From Mesorhizobium helmanticense (lineage in GTDB: Bacteria > Pseudomonadota > Alphaproteobacteria > Rhizobiales > Rhizobiaceae): a stretch of 64,000 nucleotides of DNA. This document shows, in pieces, positions 17,007 to 27,067 of the stretch (position 1 is its first letter; every line of letters begins with the position of its first letter). Where the stretch lies: positions 62,001 through 126,000 of the forward strand of contig NZ_PZJX01000014.1 in assembly GCF_003034915.1 (NCBI RefSeq), given 5' to 3'. Under the pieces are notes generated by a model. The model did not search any database. It was not told the DNA's origin and was given only the letters and a program-made list of their open reading frames with translations. A program made the position numbers and the translations under genes.

Positions 17007-17971
17007 CGTCCTGCCTGGTACGCGGCGTCGATCAGCGACATCGCCGCAACATAGTCGTCTAATGAAATTGCCGGCGCCACCTTCCGCTGCAACCGTTCGA
17101 ACGTATCGCGCATGCAGAGCCGGTAGCGCGTGGCCGGCAGCTCGACCGGCAGGTCGATAATTGCAGCGTCGTCGAGCGTTGCGCAGACCGCCTTGTCGCC
17201 ACGGTCGATCAGCGTGGCGTTGGCGCTGACGATGCGCCATTCGAAATCGCCGCCGGGCCGCATCGAGGCGAAAGTATAACCCGCCTCCACTGTGAACACC
17301 GCGCCGGCCTCGTCCTCGAACACCAGCAGCGCATAGTCCTCAACCGGAGACCTGTGGATGCGGTTGCCAACCGAAACGGATTTGAGACGGAGCACTCCGC
17401 TGGCGAGGCTCAGTGCAGCATCCACACCGTGAATGCCCAGATTGCGCAATGCGCCGCCACCGCCAATCGCGGGATCCACCACCCAGTCAACGCCGTCGGC
17501 GGCATAGCGCTCGGGCGGCCCGTTGACGACGCGGAAATGGCAATGCGCGAGTTGGCCGGCGCGGCCTTCCCTGCGCAGACTTTCAAAGGCGATCACCGCC
17601 GGACCGAAGCGATTGGGCAAAGGCACGCTGACGAAGGCCTTTCGTCGATGCGCCAGGTCTTGCAACTGGAGCAACGGCGCCGTGCTGCTCGCTGCCGGCT
17701 TCTCGAGGATAAGCGGGATATCCGCCTCGATCACGCTGCGCGCCCTGGCGGGTACGGTCGAAGGGTGCCCCATCAGCAGGATCAGATCGGCAGGTGCTGC
17801 CAGGACGCCTTCAAATGCAGCAATCGCGCTCAGCGAATTGCGCGCCGCAAAACCCCTTGCATGCGCCTCGTCCTCGTCCCACACGCCGATGATTTCAGCC
17901 CCCGCGGCACGCGCCGCATCGAGATGCATGTCGGCGTGCCAATGGCTTGTGCCGGCCAAGACGATCTTCAT
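17003..17971 (-). CDS. Gfo/Idh/MocA family oxidoreductase (second of a pair)
   Basis: This 322-residue dehydrogenase-fold protein is first in its operon. The N-terminus 'KIVLAGTSHWHADMHLDAA' is a less canonical Rossmann loop than its partner's. The 'LEKPAA' catalytic-lysine motif and 'GGGALRNLGIHGVDAALSL' with the family histidine are intact. It is divergent from the GntR regulator, with a 20-bp palindrome just upstream of its start. Paralogue of the next gene but clearly different in sequence. Confidence 0.88.
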   Translation of the reverse strand: MKIVLAGTSHWHADMHLDAARAAGAEIIGVWDEDEAHARGFAARNSLSAIAAFEGVLAAPADLILLMGHPSTVPARARSVIEADIPLILEKPAASSTAPLLQLQDLAHRRKAFVSVPLPNRFGPAVIAFESLRREGRAGQLAHCHFRVVNGPPERYAADGVDWVVDPAIGGGGALRNLGIHGVDAALSLASGVLRLKSVSVGNRIHRSPVEDYALLVFEDEAGAVFTVEAGYTFASMRPGGDFEWRIVSANATLIDRGDKAVCATLDDAAIIDLPVELPATRYRLCMRDTFERLQRKVAPAISLDDYVAAMSLIDAAYQAGR

Positions 17972-17994
17972 GTCCCTGATATTTCCTCCAACGA

Positions 17995-18014
17995 CTTGCA
18001 GGATATCCTACAAG
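17995..18014. promoter_or_regulatory. 20-bp near-perfect palindrome, probable GntR operator
   Basis: CTTGCAGGATATCCTACAAG is symmetric except for one position per arm. Its core AGGATATCCT is perfect. A further CAAGTCG at 18026-18032 mirrors CGACTTG at 17992-17998. The site lies between the divergent oxidoreductase operon and the GntR gene, exactly where an autoregulating FadR-type repressor would bind. The link to this regulator is inferred from position. Confidence 0.65.
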
Positions 18015-18091
18015 CCGTTATAGGACAAGTCGTCAACCTCCCGCGCGATGTGGTTATTCGGTGTCGGACAGCAGCGGGAGCAGGGAGCAAC

Positions 18092-18805
18092 ATGCCGGTA
18101 ATGAAGTCGATCGAGCCGCTCAGCCGACCACCGCTTCTGCATGTGAGCGTGCAGGAGAGCCTGCGGAAGTATATCGAGGCGAACAGGCTGAAGGCGGGCG
18201 ACCCATTGCCGCCGGAGACGTTCCTGGCCCAGCAGCTCGGCGTGGGCCGCAATTCGGTCCGCGAAGCGATCAAGGCGCTGGAATCGATCGGCATATTGGA
18301 GACGCGCCGCGGCATCGGCGTTTTCGTCAAGGAATTCTCCTTCAAGCCGCTGCTCGACAATCTGGCTTACGGCCTGCAGGACTCGCTGCGCGATGTCGAG
18401 GAGTTGCGCGAGATCCGCCGCGTGCTCGAAACGGGGCTGATCGCCAAGACCATCGAGATGATCAGCGCCGAGGACATCGGCGAGCTTCGCCGGCTGACCG
18501 AAAGCATGCGCCAGCGTGCCGAGCGCAGCGAGAGCTTTGCCGAGGAGGACCAGCAGTTTCACCAGATGCTGTTCCGCTGCCAGAACAACCACATGCTGAG
18601 CGCCCTTATCGACATCTTCTGGGTGGCGTTCAACAAGGCGTCGGACTTCACCAATCTCGACAATCCGACGCCGCTCGCCACCTGGCGCGATCATCATGAA
18701 ATCGTCGAGGCGGTCGCCGCCAAGGATGTCGACCGGGCACGCAGCCGGCTCGACGATCACTACAGAGGTATCCAGCAAGTCATCGCCAAGAACCGCACAA
18801 TTTGA
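18092..18805 (+). CDS. GntR (FadR subfamily) transcriptional regulator
   Basis: The 237-residue regulator has an N-terminal winged helix ('GVGRNSVREAIKALESIGILE', about residues 45-65) and a C-terminal all-helical FCD ligand-binding domain ('ELREIRRVLETGLIAK' onward). AGGGAG precedes the ATG at 18092; the longer frame upstream overlaps the divergent gene and is not real. It sits between the divergent oxidoreductase operon and the Dpp-type transporter operon, 21 bp before the latter, and probably represses both in the absence of substrate. The palindrome at 17995-18014 is its likely binding site. Confidence 0.92.
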   Translation: MPVMKSIEPLSRPPLLHVSVQESLRKYIEANRLKAGDPLPPETFLAQQLGVGRNSVREAIKALESIGILETRRGIGVFVKEFSFKPLLDNLAYGLQDSLRDVEELREIRRVLETGLIAKTIEMISAEDIGELRRLTESMRQRAERSESFAEEDQQFHQMLFRCQNNHMLSALIDIFWVAFNKASDFTNLDNPTPLATWRDHHEIVEAVAAKDVDRARSRLDDHYRGIQQVIAKNRTI

Positions 18806-18826
18806 AAAATGCCAAGGGAGGAAACC

Positions 18827-20401
18827 ATGCGCATTAAGACGATAGCCATTGCCGCCGCGCTGCTGCTCGGCACCGGCCTGCCGACCATCGTGCAGGCACA
18901 AAGTCCAAAGACCATTGCCGGCGGTTTCGACGTCGGTCCCGGCGGCTTCCCCAAGAACTTCAACCCGCTGGTCGCGACCGGCGGCTTCACCTGGCTCAGC
19001 ACCTATTTTGAACCGCTGGTCATCTGGAACGCCGGACTGACCGAACTCGAAGGCGACCTGGCCAAGAACTACACGATGAGCAGCGACCAGCTGACCTACA
19101 CGTTCAACCTGGTCAAGGAGAGCTGGCACGACGGCAAGCCCTTCACCTCCAAGGACGTCAAATTCACCATCGAGCTTGCCAAGAACAAGGCTTCCGGCAG
19201 CCTGCTTGCGGCGCGCCTCGGCGATGTCGCGTCCGTGGAGACGCCCGACGACAGCACCGTGATCATCAAGCTCTCAAAACCGAACGGCTCCTTCCTGTCC
19301 ATTCTTTCGCAGGTGCTGATCCTGCCGGAGCATGCCCTTGGCGGGATGCCGCCGGAGTCGCTGGCCACCAGCACCTGGTGGTCGACCAGTCCGGTCGGCA
19401 CCGGTCCGTTCAAGTTCAAGAAATACGTCACCGATCAATATGTCGAACTGGCCGCCGACGACGACTATCGTGGCGGCAAGCCGAAGGTCGACGTGCTGAT
19501 CAACCGCTATTTCGAGAACCCGGCGGCGGCGGTCGCCGCACTGCGGGCCGGCGAGATCCAGTTCACCTATGTCGAGCCCGACGATGCGGCCTCGTTCAAG
19601 ACCGATGCCAGCTTCAAGCTGATCGAGGGCGGCTCCTACGTGGTCAACTATATCGGCCTCAATCAGAAGGTCGACCTGTTCAAGGATCTGAAGGTACGCC
19701 AGTCGATCATGTACGCGATCGACCGCAACGCTATCATCGAGAGCCTCTATGGCGGCGCAGCCAAACCAGCCAATTGCGGCTATGTCGCGCCGCAACTGGT
19801 TCCCCAGGGCATCGAGACCTACGCCTACGATCCGGCCAAGGCCAAGGCACTGCTGACCGAGGCCGGCTGGGACAAGATCAATGGCGACAAGCCCATCACC
19901 TTGCTGACCTATTACGGCTCGCCGCAGGCCGCCAACGTCATGGCCGCTATCCAGTCCATGCTGGCCCAGGTCGGCATCAACGTCGTGCCGCGCGTCGTCG
20001 ACACACCGACCTACAACGGCACCGTCTACAAGGAAGGCACGCCGGACTGGAGCGCATTCCCCATGGTCTATGCCGGCCTGCAGAACGGTCCGAACCCGGC
20101 CGGCATCAATCCGGGTCTGAACAAGTCGCAGTTGCCGCCCGCCGGCTTCAACACCATGCGCATCGAGTTCGATGATCTGAGCGCGGCTTTCGACAAGGCG
20201 CTCGGTGAAACCGATGCGTCGAAACTCGACGCCGCCTGGCAGAATGTTTGCAAGGTGATGAACAAGGATCTTCCCTGGGCAACGCTATGGGTGGCCAATC
20301 GTTATGGCGTTGCCTCCAACAAGTTGAAGGACTTCGTCTGGACGCCCGCGCCCGGCGGCGGTCCCTACGCCGCCCATCCAGAGACCTGGGACATCCAGTA
20401 G
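18827..20401 (+). CDS. Peptide/opine-type ABC transporter substrate-binding protein (SBP_bac_5)
   Basis: This periplasmic binding protein of the DppA/OppA cluster is 524 residues with a signal peptide (MRIKTIAIAAALLLGTGLPTIVQA). The family signature region 'LVKESWHDGKPFTSKDVKFT' near residue 100 and 'TGPFKFKKYV' near 200 are clear. AGGGAGG lies just before the ATG at 18827. Although the family is named for peptides, rhizobial members also carry sugars, opines and amino acids. The catabolic neighbours point to a sugar-acid-like ligand. First gene of the transporter operon. Confidence 0.92.
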   Translation: MRIKTIAIAAALLLGTGLPTIVQAQSPKTIAGGFDVGPGGFPKNFNPLVATGGFTWLSTYFEPLVIWNAGLTELEGDLAKNYTMSSDQLTYTFNLVKESWHDGKPFTSKDVKFTIELAKNKASGSLLAARLGDVASVETPDDSTVIIKLSKPNGSFLSILSQVLILPEHALGGMPPESLATSTWWSTSPVGTGPFKFKKYVTDQYVELAADDDYRGGKPKVDVLINRYFENPAAAVAALRAGEIQFTYVEPDDAASFKTDASFKLIEGGSYVVNYIGLNQKVDLFKDLKVRQSIMYAIDRNAIIESLYGGAAKPANCGYVAPQLVPQGIETYAYDPAKAKALLTEAGWDKINGDKPITLLTYYGSPQAANVMAAIQSMLAQVGINVVPRVVDTPTYNGTVYKEGTPDWSAFPMVYAGLQNGPNPAGINPGLNKSQLPPAGFNTMRIEFDDLSAAFDKALGETDASKLDAAWQNVCKVMNKDLPWATLWVANRYGVASNKLKDFVWTPAPGGGPYAAHPETWDIQ

Positions 20402-20473
20402 ACAGGCGGGTCTCCCACCCACCAATCGGGCCGGCTTCTGCGATGCCGGCCCACGCCATCCACGGGAAAGCCG

Positions 20474-21433
20474 ATGCTGAGCTTCATCGCCCGCCGCTGC
20501 GCCACAGGACTGCTGATGCTGGTCGCCCTGAGCCTCCTCATCTTCGTCCTGCTGCGCCTGGCGCCAGGCGATCCGATCGATGCCTATATCAATCCTTCCG
20601 TGCCGATGTCGGCCTCCGATCTCGAGACGCTGCGCGACCGGCTCGGCCTCGATCAGCCGCTGCCGCTTCAGTATTTCGGCTGGCTGCGCGCGGCGCTGTC
20701 TGGCGATTTCGGCTATTCGATCCAGCGCAGCGGCGTGCGTGTGCTGCCGCTGGTGATGGAGCGCATCGGACCCACCGCTCTGCTGATGGGCATGGGTCTG
20801 GCGATCGCCATCGTCGTCGGCATTGCCGCCGGCATCTACAGCGCCGTACGCCGCAACGCCTGGCCCGATATTGCGATGTCGGTGCTGTCCTTCATCGGCA
20901 TATCGAGCCCGGCTTTCCTGACCGCTTTGCTCGGCCTCTATTTCTTCTCGGTGCTGCTGCGCTGGGCGCCATCCGGCGGCATGCAGACTGCCGGTGCGCC
21001 ATTCTCGATCTCCGACGTGCTCGCGCATCTGATCCTGCCTGCATGCCTGCTGTCGATCGGCCACGCGGCGCTGATCATGCGCTATATGCGCGCCTCGCTG
21101 CTCGAAGTGCTCAACCAGGATTATGTCCGCACCGCCCGCGCCAAGGGCGTGCGCGAGTTCTGGGTGATCATCAAGCACGCCACTCGCAACGCGCTCTTGC
21201 CGGTCATCACGCTGATCGGCTCGACTGTGGGCATCGCGATCGGCGGCGCGATCTTCCTGGAGAGCGTCTTCAACTGGCCGGGCATGGGCCTGCTGCTGGT
21301 CAATGCCGTCGGCACGCGTGACTATCCGGTGATCATGGGCGCTACGCTGGTCATCGGTATCTGCGTCATCCTGGTCAACATTCTCACCGACGTCGCCTAC
21401 GCCTTCGTCGATCCGCGCATCCAGGTGGCATGA
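20474..21433 (+). CDS. ABC transporter permease, DppB type
   Basis: This inner-membrane permease is 319 residues with six predicted helices. It begins '[20 protein letters not shown]', the standard DppB/OppB N-terminus, and carries the 'PGDPID' motif near residue 33. The cytoplasmic EAA loop that docks on the ATPase reads '[20 protein letters not shown]'. It follows the binding protein by 72 bp and its stop overlaps the next start (ATGA). Confidence 0.93.
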   Translation: MLSFIARRCATGLLMLVALSLLIFVLLRLAPGDPIDAYINPSVPMSASDLETLRDRLGLDQPLPLQYFGWLRAALSGDFGYSIQRSGVRVLPLVMERIGPTALLMGMGLAIAIVVGIAAGIYSAVRRNAWPDIAMSVLSFIGISSPAFLTALLGLYFFSVLLRWAPSGGMQTAGAPFSISDVLAHLILPACLLSIGHAALIMRYMRASLLEVLNQDYVRTARAKGVREFWVIIKHATRNALLPVITLIGSTVGIAIGGAIFLESVFNWPGMGLLLVNAVGTRDYPVIMGATLVIGICVILVNILTDVAYAFVDPRIQVA

Positions 21434-22323
21434 TGACCGCTGCCGCGATCGAACCACCAGCCATCCAGCGCACCAGGGGTCCGCTGCGCCGTGCGCTCGA
21501 CCGCTTCATCGAGAACCGCGCCGCGCGGGCCGGTCTGCTCATCGTCATCCCGGTGCTGATAGCGGTCATGACCTATCACTGGTGGTGGCCATACGCGCCC
21601 AACGCCATTGACCTGAAGGCCATGAACAAGGGACCGTCCGCCACCCATTGGCTCGGCAGCGACGGCGTCGGCCGCGATGTCTTCGCGCGGCTTCTGCAAA
21701 GCGGTCGCACTTCGCTGCTGGTTGCCGTCTGCTCGGTCGCGATCTCCATCGTCATTGGCTTCCTCGTCGGCGCCATCGCCAGTTTCGGCGGCCGTGTCGT
21801 CGATGCGACCGCGATGCGCTTCGTCGATCTCGCCATGACTTTGCCGCCGGTCATCTTCCTGCTGGTTCTTGCCTCGATCGCCGGCACCGGCATCGCGCCG
21901 ACAATCCTCGTCATCTCTCTGCTCTCCTGGCCGGTTCTGTCGCGCATGGTTAGGGCCCGCCTGCTCGAATTGCGCGAGCGCGATTTCGTCGTCGCCGCGC
22001 GCGGCATGGGGGCAGGGCTGCCGCATCTCCTGTTCCGCCACGGCCTGCCCAATTGCATCGACATCCTCGTCGTCTACGCGACCTTGCAGATCGCCAACGC
22101 GATCCTATTGGAAGCTGGCCTCTCCTTCCTCGGCCTCGGCATCGCTCCACCCGAAGCGAGCTGGGGCAACATGCTCAATCTCGCCCGCTCCACCGTCGTC
22201 CTCGAACAATATCCTTGGCAGTGGATGTTCCCCGGCGCCGCCCTCGTGCTCACGGTCCTCGCCATCAATTTCATTGGCGACGGCCTGCGTGACGCTTTCG
22301 ATCCCCGATCCGATCTCAACTGA
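21430..22323 (+). CDS. ABC transporter permease, DppC type
   Basis: The partner permease is 297 residues with six helices. The N-terminal DppC feature '[20 protein letters not shown]' near residue 73 and the EAA loop '[20 protein letters not shown]' are intact. It is translationally coupled to the DppB-type gene. Together they form the translocation pore of the transporter whose ATPases are encoded after an interposed lyase gene. Confidence 0.93.
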   Translation: MMTAAAIEPPAIQRTRGPLRRALDRFIENRAARAGLLIVIPVLIAVMTYHWWWPYAPNAIDLKAMNKGPSATHWLGSDGVGRDVFARLLQSGRTSLLVAVCSVAISIVIGFLVGAIASFGGRVVDATAMRFVDLAMTLPPVIFLLVLASIAGTGIAPTILVISLLSWPVLSRMVRARLLELRERDFVVAARGMGAGLPHLLFRHGLPNCIDILVVYATLQIANAILLEAGLSFLGLGIAPPEASWGNMLNLARSTVVLEQYPWQWMFPGAALVLTVLAINFIGDGLRDAFDPRSDLN

Positions 22324-22334
22324 AGGTTCTCAAA

Positions 22335-23252
22335 ATGCCACTCTTTACCGGCGTCGTGCCGCCCGTCGTTACCCCGCTCAATGCGGACTACAGCATCGAC
22401 TTTCCGTCGTTCACCCGAACGCTGGAAAACCTGCTCGACGGCGGCGTCCATGGGCTGTTCGTGCTTGGCTCGACCAGCGAGGTGGTCTTCCACGAAGAGG
22501 CGGCGCGCAAGACGATCATCGAGCACGCCGTCAAGATCAACAATGGCCGCGTGCCGATCTTTGTCGGTGTCATCGACCCGACCACCGACCGCGTCATCAA
22601 CCATTCGAAGATCGCCAGGGCGGCCGGCGCCGACGCCATCGTCGTCACCGCGCCCTTTTACGCCCGCACGAGCCAGCCGGAGATCATCGATCATTTCCGC
22701 TACATCAAGGATGCGATCGACATCCCGATCATCGCCTATGACATCCCGGTCTGCGTCCACATCAAGCTCGATCGCAAGACGACCGTGACGTTGGCGAGAG
22801 AAGGAGTAATCGCCGGCCTGAAGGACTCCAGTGGCGATGACGGCAATCTGCGTTATGTGCTGAAAGACATGGCCGGCGACGCCAGCTTCTTCGGCATGAC
22901 CGGCTCCGAGATCATGGTCGACACCGCCCTTGCCATGGGCGCGCACGGCGTCGTGCCGGGCATCGCCAATGTCGACCCGCACGGCTACGTGAAGATGTGG
23001 AACCTGATGCAGGCCGGCAAGCATGCCGAGGCCCGCGTCGAGCAGGAACGGCTGTTGAAGCTGTTCGAGATCGTCTGGATCGCGCTCGGCCGCACCAGCG
23101 CCGGCTCGGCCGGCGTCGGCTCCTTCAAGACCGCCATGCGCAGCCTGGGCATCATCGCCACCAACAGGATGGCCCGTCCGCAGCGCGACCTCAATGCCGA
23201 GGAAACCGCCAAGGTCGACGCCATCCTGCGCGACGTCGGCCTGCTCGCCTGA
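22335..23252 (+). CDS. DapA family lyase inside the transporter operon
   Basis: This 305-residue class I lyase has '[18 protein letters not shown]' at the N-terminus, '[20 protein letters not shown]' as the GTTGE-equivalent loop, '[12 protein letters not shown]' with the catalytic tyrosine, and '[12 protein letters not shown]' with the Schiff-base lysine near residue 160. It is closer to the canonical DHDPS/NAL pattern than the lyase at 14327-15265. Its place between permease and ATPase genes suggests it processes the imported compound or a derivative, for example a 2-keto-3-deoxy acid. A lysine-biosynthesis role is unlikely in this context. Confidence 0.88.
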   Translation: MPLFTGVVPPVVTPLNADYSIDFPSFTRTLENLLDGGVHGLFVLGSTSEVVFHEEAARKTIIEHAVKINNGRVPIFVGVIDPTTDRVINHSKIARAAGADAIVVTAPFYARTSQPEIIDHFRYIKDAIDIPIIAYDIPVCVHIKLDRKTTVTLAREGVIAGLKDSSGDDGNLRYVLKDMAGDASFFGMTGSEIMVDTALAMGAHGVVPGIANVDPHGYVKMWNLMQAGKHAEARVEQERLLKLFEIVWIALGRTSAGSAGVGSFKTAMRSLGIIATNRMARPQRDLNAEETAKVDAILRDVGLLA

Positions 23253-23254
23253 CA

Positions 23255-24262
23255 ATGGAAGCGCCGATCCTCCAGATCGCCGGATTGCGTGCCGTGTTCC
23301 GCATTGCGGGGCGCGACATCGCTGCCGTGCAGGATATCGATCTGGAGATCGGCTCCGGCGAGACCGTGGCGCTGGTCGGCGAGTCCGGTTCCGGCAAATC
23401 CGTTACCAGCCTCTCCATCATGGGCCTGCTGGCGAAGAAGATCGGTCATATCGCTGATGGCCGCATCTCGATCAGGCGGCGCGACGGGTCGGTCACCGAG
23501 CTGACCGGGCTGGACGCGGAGCAGCTTCGCCGCGTGCGCGGCAACGACATAGGCATGGTCTTCCAGGAGCCGATGACCAGCCTCAACCCGGTCTACACGA
23601 TCGGCGAGCAGATCGCCGAGCCGATCCGCATCCATCTTGGCAAATCGCATCGCGAGGCGGCAGCCGAGGCGGTGCGCCTGCTGACGCAGGTCGGCATTCC
23701 GGATCCGGCGCGGCGCGCGAAACAATACCCGCACGAACTCTCGGGCGGCATGCGCCAGCGCGCCACCATTGCCATGGCGCTCGCATGCAACCCGACCTTG
23801 CTGATCGCCGACGAACCGACGACGGCGCTTGACGTGACGATCCAGGCGCAGATCCTCGATCTGCTTGCCGACCTTCAGGCCGAACGCGGCATGGGCATCC
23901 TCTTCGTCACCCACAATCTTGGCGTGGTTGCCGAAATCGCCGATCGCGTGGCGGTCATGTATGCCGGGCGCATTGTCGAGACCGGCCCGGTAAGCGAAGT
24001 CTTCGCCCGTCCGCGCCATCCCTACACGATCGGCCTGATGCGCTCGGTGCCGCGGCTTGGCCAGGCAACGGCGCTGAAGGCGGCCGGCACGCCGCTGCCG
24101 ACGATCGCCGGCAACGTCCCCTCGCTAGCCATGCTGCCCAAGGGCTGTTCCTTCGCTCCGAGGTGCCCGATGGCGATCGACGCCTGCCGTGCCGCCGTGC
24201 CGCCGCTGTTCCAGGTATCGCAAACACAGGCGAGCCGCTGCATCCGCTGGGAGGAGCTATGA
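23255..24262 (+). CDS. ABC transporter ATP-binding protein, DppD type
   Basis: The 335-residue ATPase carries Walker A 'GESGSGKS', Q-loop '[10 protein letters not shown]', signature 'LSGGMRQR', Walker B '[12 protein letters not shown]' and H-loop 'VTHNLG'. The C-terminal oligopeptide-type extension has the cysteine-containing '[15 protein letters not shown]'. The ATG at 23255 lies 3 nt after the lyase stop; the longer frame upstream overlaps that gene. Partner of the next gene. Confidence 0.94.
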   Translation: MEAPILQIAGLRAVFRIAGRDIAAVQDIDLEIGSGETVALVGESGSGKSVTSLSIMGLLAKKIGHIADGRISIRRRDGSVTELTGLDAEQLRRVRGNDIGMVFQEPMTSLNPVYTIGEQIAEPIRIHLGKSHREAAAEAVRLLTQVGIPDPARRAKQYPHELSGGMRQRATIAMALACNPTLLIADEPTTALDVTIQAQILDLLADLQAERGMGILFVTHNLGVVAEIADRVAVMYAGRIVETGPVSEVFARPRHPYTIGLMRSVPRLGQATALKAAGTPLPTIAGNVPSLAMLPKGCSFAPRCPMAIDACRAAVPPLFQVSQTQASRCIRWEEL

Positions 24263-25233
24263 GCGCGCCGGCTCCCTATCTCACTGTTCGCAACCTGACC
24301 AAGCATTTCGCGCCGACAGCGTTCTCGCGCGGGCCTGTGGTCAAGGCGCTGCAGGATATTTCCTTCGACATTCCACGCGGCCAGGTGGTCGGGCTGGTCG
24401 GCGAATCCGGTTCCGGCAAGACGACCATTGGCCGTTCCGTGCTGCGGCTGATCGAACCGACCTCCGGCGAGATACGCTTCGACGGCAAGGACATCGTCAG
24501 GCTCGGGGCAGGGGATCTCCGCCGCCAGCGCCGCAACATGCAGTATATTTTCCAGGATCCCTTCGCCAGCCTGTCGCCGCGCATGACCATCGGCCAGATC
24601 CTCACCGAAGGCCTGGATATCCAGAGGATTGGCAATCGCGCCGAGCGCCGGGCGCGGGCTGAAAAGGCGCTCGCCGCCGTCGAACTGCCGGTCGATGCTT
24701 ATGACCGCTACGCGCACGAGTTTTCGGGCGGCCAGCGCCAGCGCATCGGCATCGCGCGCGCCCTCACGCTGGAGCCCGAATTCATCGTCGCCGACGAGCC
24801 GGTGTCCGCACTCGACGTATCGATCCAGGCACAGGTGATCAACCTTCTGCGCGACCTGCAACTGCGGCTCGGCCTGACGATGCTGTTCATCTCGCACGAT
24901 CTGGCGGTGGTCGAATATATTTGCGACACCGTCATCGTGCTCTATCTCGGGCGCATCATGGAGATCGCACCGGCGGCGAGCCTCTACGCCCGCCCGCAAC
25001 ACCCCTATACGCGGGCGCTGCTGTCGGCCATTCCCTCGCCGGACCCGACGAAGCGCTCGAAGCGCCAGACACTCAAGGGCGATATTCCAAGCCCGGCCAA
25101 CCCGCCGTCGGGCTGCGTGTTCCGCACCCGCTGCCCCTATGCGATCGAAGCTTGCGCGGGCGTGGTGCCCGAATTGCGCGAGACCGAGGCAGGACATCTC
25201 AAGGCCTGCATCCGCGACGACATCCCGGCGTGA
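24259..25233 (+). CDS. ABC transporter ATP-binding protein, DppF type
   Basis: This is the second ATPase of the heterodimer, 324 residues, with Walker A 'GESGSGKT', Q-loop '[10 protein letters not shown]', signature 'FSGGQRQR', Walker B '[12 protein letters not shown]' and H-loop 'ISHDLA'. The C-terminal '[15 protein letters not shown]' extension is present. ATGA overlap with DppD, GAGGAG before the start. It ends the operon and converges on the RraA-family gene 20 bp away with no obvious terminator between them. Confidence 0.94.
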   Translation: MSAPAPYLTVRNLTKHFAPTAFSRGPVVKALQDISFDIPRGQVVGLVGESGSGKTTIGRSVLRLIEPTSGEIRFDGKDIVRLGAGDLRRQRRNMQYIFQDPFASLSPRMTIGQILTEGLDIQRIGNRAERRARAEKALAAVELPVDAYDRYAHEFSGGQRQRIGIARALTLEPEFIVADEPVSALDVSIQAQVINLLRDLQLRLGLTMLFISHDLAVVEYICDTVIVLYLGRIMEIAPAASLYARPQHPYTRALLSAIPSPDPTKRSKRQTLKGDIPSPANPPSGCVFRTRCPYAIEACAGVVPELRETEAGHLKACIRDDIPA

Positions 25234-25252
25234 GGATCTTCGTCCATGCCTG

Positions 25253-25948
25253 TCACATGATGCCGAAGGTCCTGTAGGCTTCCACCGCGCTCATGCCCTC
25301 GCGGATCGCCTTGGCGACGAGCCTTTCGCCGCGGACTTTTTCAAGCGCCAGCCGAACCACCTCTTCCTCCGCTTGCCGTGGAATGACCAGCACGCCTTCC
25401 TTGTCGCCGAACAGCAGCGTTCCCGATTCGATCCGCACGCCACCGATCTCGAGCGCGCAGCGATAGTCCACGACCTTGCCGCGCACACCCTGGTCCTGTG
25501 CGTAGTAGCCGGTGCAGAAGCAGGGGAATTCCAGCGCCTTGATGCCGTCCGTATCGCGGGCGAAGCCGTCGACCAGCGCGCCATGCGCGCCGAGGATCTT
25601 CGCGCGGGTCGACATCAGTTCTCCCCACAGCGCGTAGCGCGGCGAGGCGCCGCTGGCAACGTAGATCTCGCCGGGCTTCAGATCATCCAGCGCTTCGAAC
25701 ATCAGCCCGAACGGCTTGGTCATCAGCGGATTGCGTGTCGGCTCATTGGACGGAAAGATGTCGCATTCCAGCACCGGCATCGCCCGGCCGAGCAAGCGTG
25801 TCTTCTCGTCGACCGGTTTGAACACGGGCGGCAGGAACTGGTGCTGCAGCGCCAGCGTGTCCATCACGTCTCCGACCACGGCGACGAAGAGCTCCGTCTC
25901 GAACAGGCGATACATTTCGGCGTCGTCGGCATAGAGGCGCGTTGTCAC
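25253..25948 (-). CDS. RraA family protein (HMG/CHA-type aldolase-like)
   Basis: The 231-residue protein of the RraA/demethylmenaquinone methyltransferase-like fold carries 'GAHGALVDGFARDTDGIKAL' near residue 125, the family's glycine-rich catalytic segment with its Arg and Asp. Catabolic members are divalent-metal aldolases or decarboxylases of 2-keto acids, not RNase E inhibitors. The GTG start overlaps the mannonate dehydratase stop (GTGA). Last gene of the gntR-SDR-mannonate dehydratase operon, so it may cleave a keto acid produced by that pathway. Confidence 0.85.
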   Translation of the reverse strand: MTTRLYADDAEMYRLFETELFVAVVGDVMDTLALQHQFLPPVFKPVDEKTRLLGRAMPVLECDIFPSNEPTRNPLMTKPFGLMFEALDDLKPGEIYVASGASPRYALWGELMSTRAKILGAHGALVDGFARDTDGIKALEFPCFCTGYYAQDQGVRGKVVDYRCALEIGGVRIESGTLLFGDKEGVLVIPRQAEEEVVRLALEKVRGERLVAKAIREGMSAVEAYRTFGIM

Positions 25949-27063
25949 GAGGCTTGCCTCCTGATGTCGGTGGATTGGGTGGCGCGGGCAGGCCCCAGCG
26001 CCGCTGCGTTCTGGACCAGCGCGCGCATATAGCCGAGCGCAAAAGCCTTTCCGGCGTGCCAGGGCGCGTCGCAGGACATTTCCGGCGTATGATCAGGGAT
26101 CATCACGCCGTCATAATTTTCGTCGCGCAGGATGCGGACGATCTCGGCCATGTCGATATCGCCGTCATCGACGAAGGTCTCGTGATAGTTCGGCACTTTG
26201 CCGCGCACGTTGCGGAAGTGGATGTAGCCGATGCGCCGGCGTCGGGCGAAGCGCCTGACGTGCCCGTAAATGTCGTCGGTTCCCGGCATCTCCTGCAGCG
26301 AGCCGAGGCAGAGCTCCAGCCCGTTGGCCGGCGAGTCGATGATGTCCATGAGCCGGTCGTATTTCTCCGGCCGGTTGACGAGCCGCGCGGCGCCACGCAG
26401 CGCCTCTGTCGGCGGATCGTCAGGGTGCGCCGCGAGCATCACACCCGCTTCCTCGGCCACCGGCACGATTTCGCGCAGGAAGATTTCGAGCCGCTGCCAA
26501 AGCTCGTCGCTGCTGACGGTCACCGGCTCGGCGTTCGGCCGCCCGGCGCGGTAGCGCATGTTCCAGACGACACCGTCGGGGAGAGGCAGGTCGGCATCGA
26601 TGGCGGCGAGGTCGAGACCCACAGACATGGCCTCGCCGCGGGAAAAAGGGCCGCGCGACCAGCCCCAGACGCCGGCGATGGAGAAATTGTAGCCAATGCA
26701 GGGGATGCCGGCGCGCCCGGCATCGCGGACAAGGCGTTTCAGCCCTTCGATCTGCTTCGAACGATCGGGACCGCCGAGAAGCACGTCGGACCAGAAGCGA
26801 GGCGAAAAATTCTCGATCGCGGCGATCTCCAGTCCGCTGTCGCGCACGGTCTTCACCAGGCCGCCGAAATCCTGATGGTTCCACAGTTCATCGGTGGAGC
26901 AGTCGCCCCAGCCTGCCTCTTCGCCGCCGGCGGAGAGCGAAGGATCGCGGCCGCGAAAATAGTTGGTCAGGTGGGCAACGATGTGGGTGGCGCCCGCCTG
27001 TCGGGCAAAGCGGAAATTGTCCGGCGTCAGCGATTCCCGGTAAAGGCCAAGCCCGATCTTCAT
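25945..27063 (-). CDS. Mannonate dehydratase family protein
   Basis: This 372-residue TIM-barrel protein of the UxuA family. UxuA dehydrates D-mannonate to 2-keto-3-deoxy-D-gluconate with a divalent metal. The segments 'IPCIGYNFSIAGVWGW' near residue 120, 'LAAHPDDPP' near 210, 'HFRNVRGK' near 293 and 'GVMIPDHTPEM' near 336 hold the expected metal and substrate residues. It is clearly divergent from the second copy at 28811-29995 and shorter, so it may act on a related aldonate. It follows the SDR gene by 4 bp. Confidence 0.87.
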   Translation of the reverse strand: MKIGLGLYRESLTPDNFRFARQAGATHIVAHLTNYFRGRDPSLSAGGEEAGWGDCSTDELWNHQDFGGLVKTVRDSGLEIAAIENFSPRFWSDVLLGGPDRSKQIEGLKRLVRDAGRAGIPCIGYNFSIAGVWGWSRGPFSRGEAMSVGLDLAAIDADLPLPDGVVWNMRYRAGRPNAEPVTVSSDELWQRLEIFLREIVPVAEEAGVMLAAHPDDPPTEALRGAARLVNRPEKYDRLMDIIDSPANGLELCLGSLQEMPGTDDIYGHVRRFARRRRIGYIHFRNVRGKVPNYHETFVDDGDIDMAEIVRILRDENYDGVMIPDHTPEMSCDAPWHAGKAFALGYMRALVQNAAALGPARATQSTDIRRQAS

Positions 27064-27067
27064 GGTT

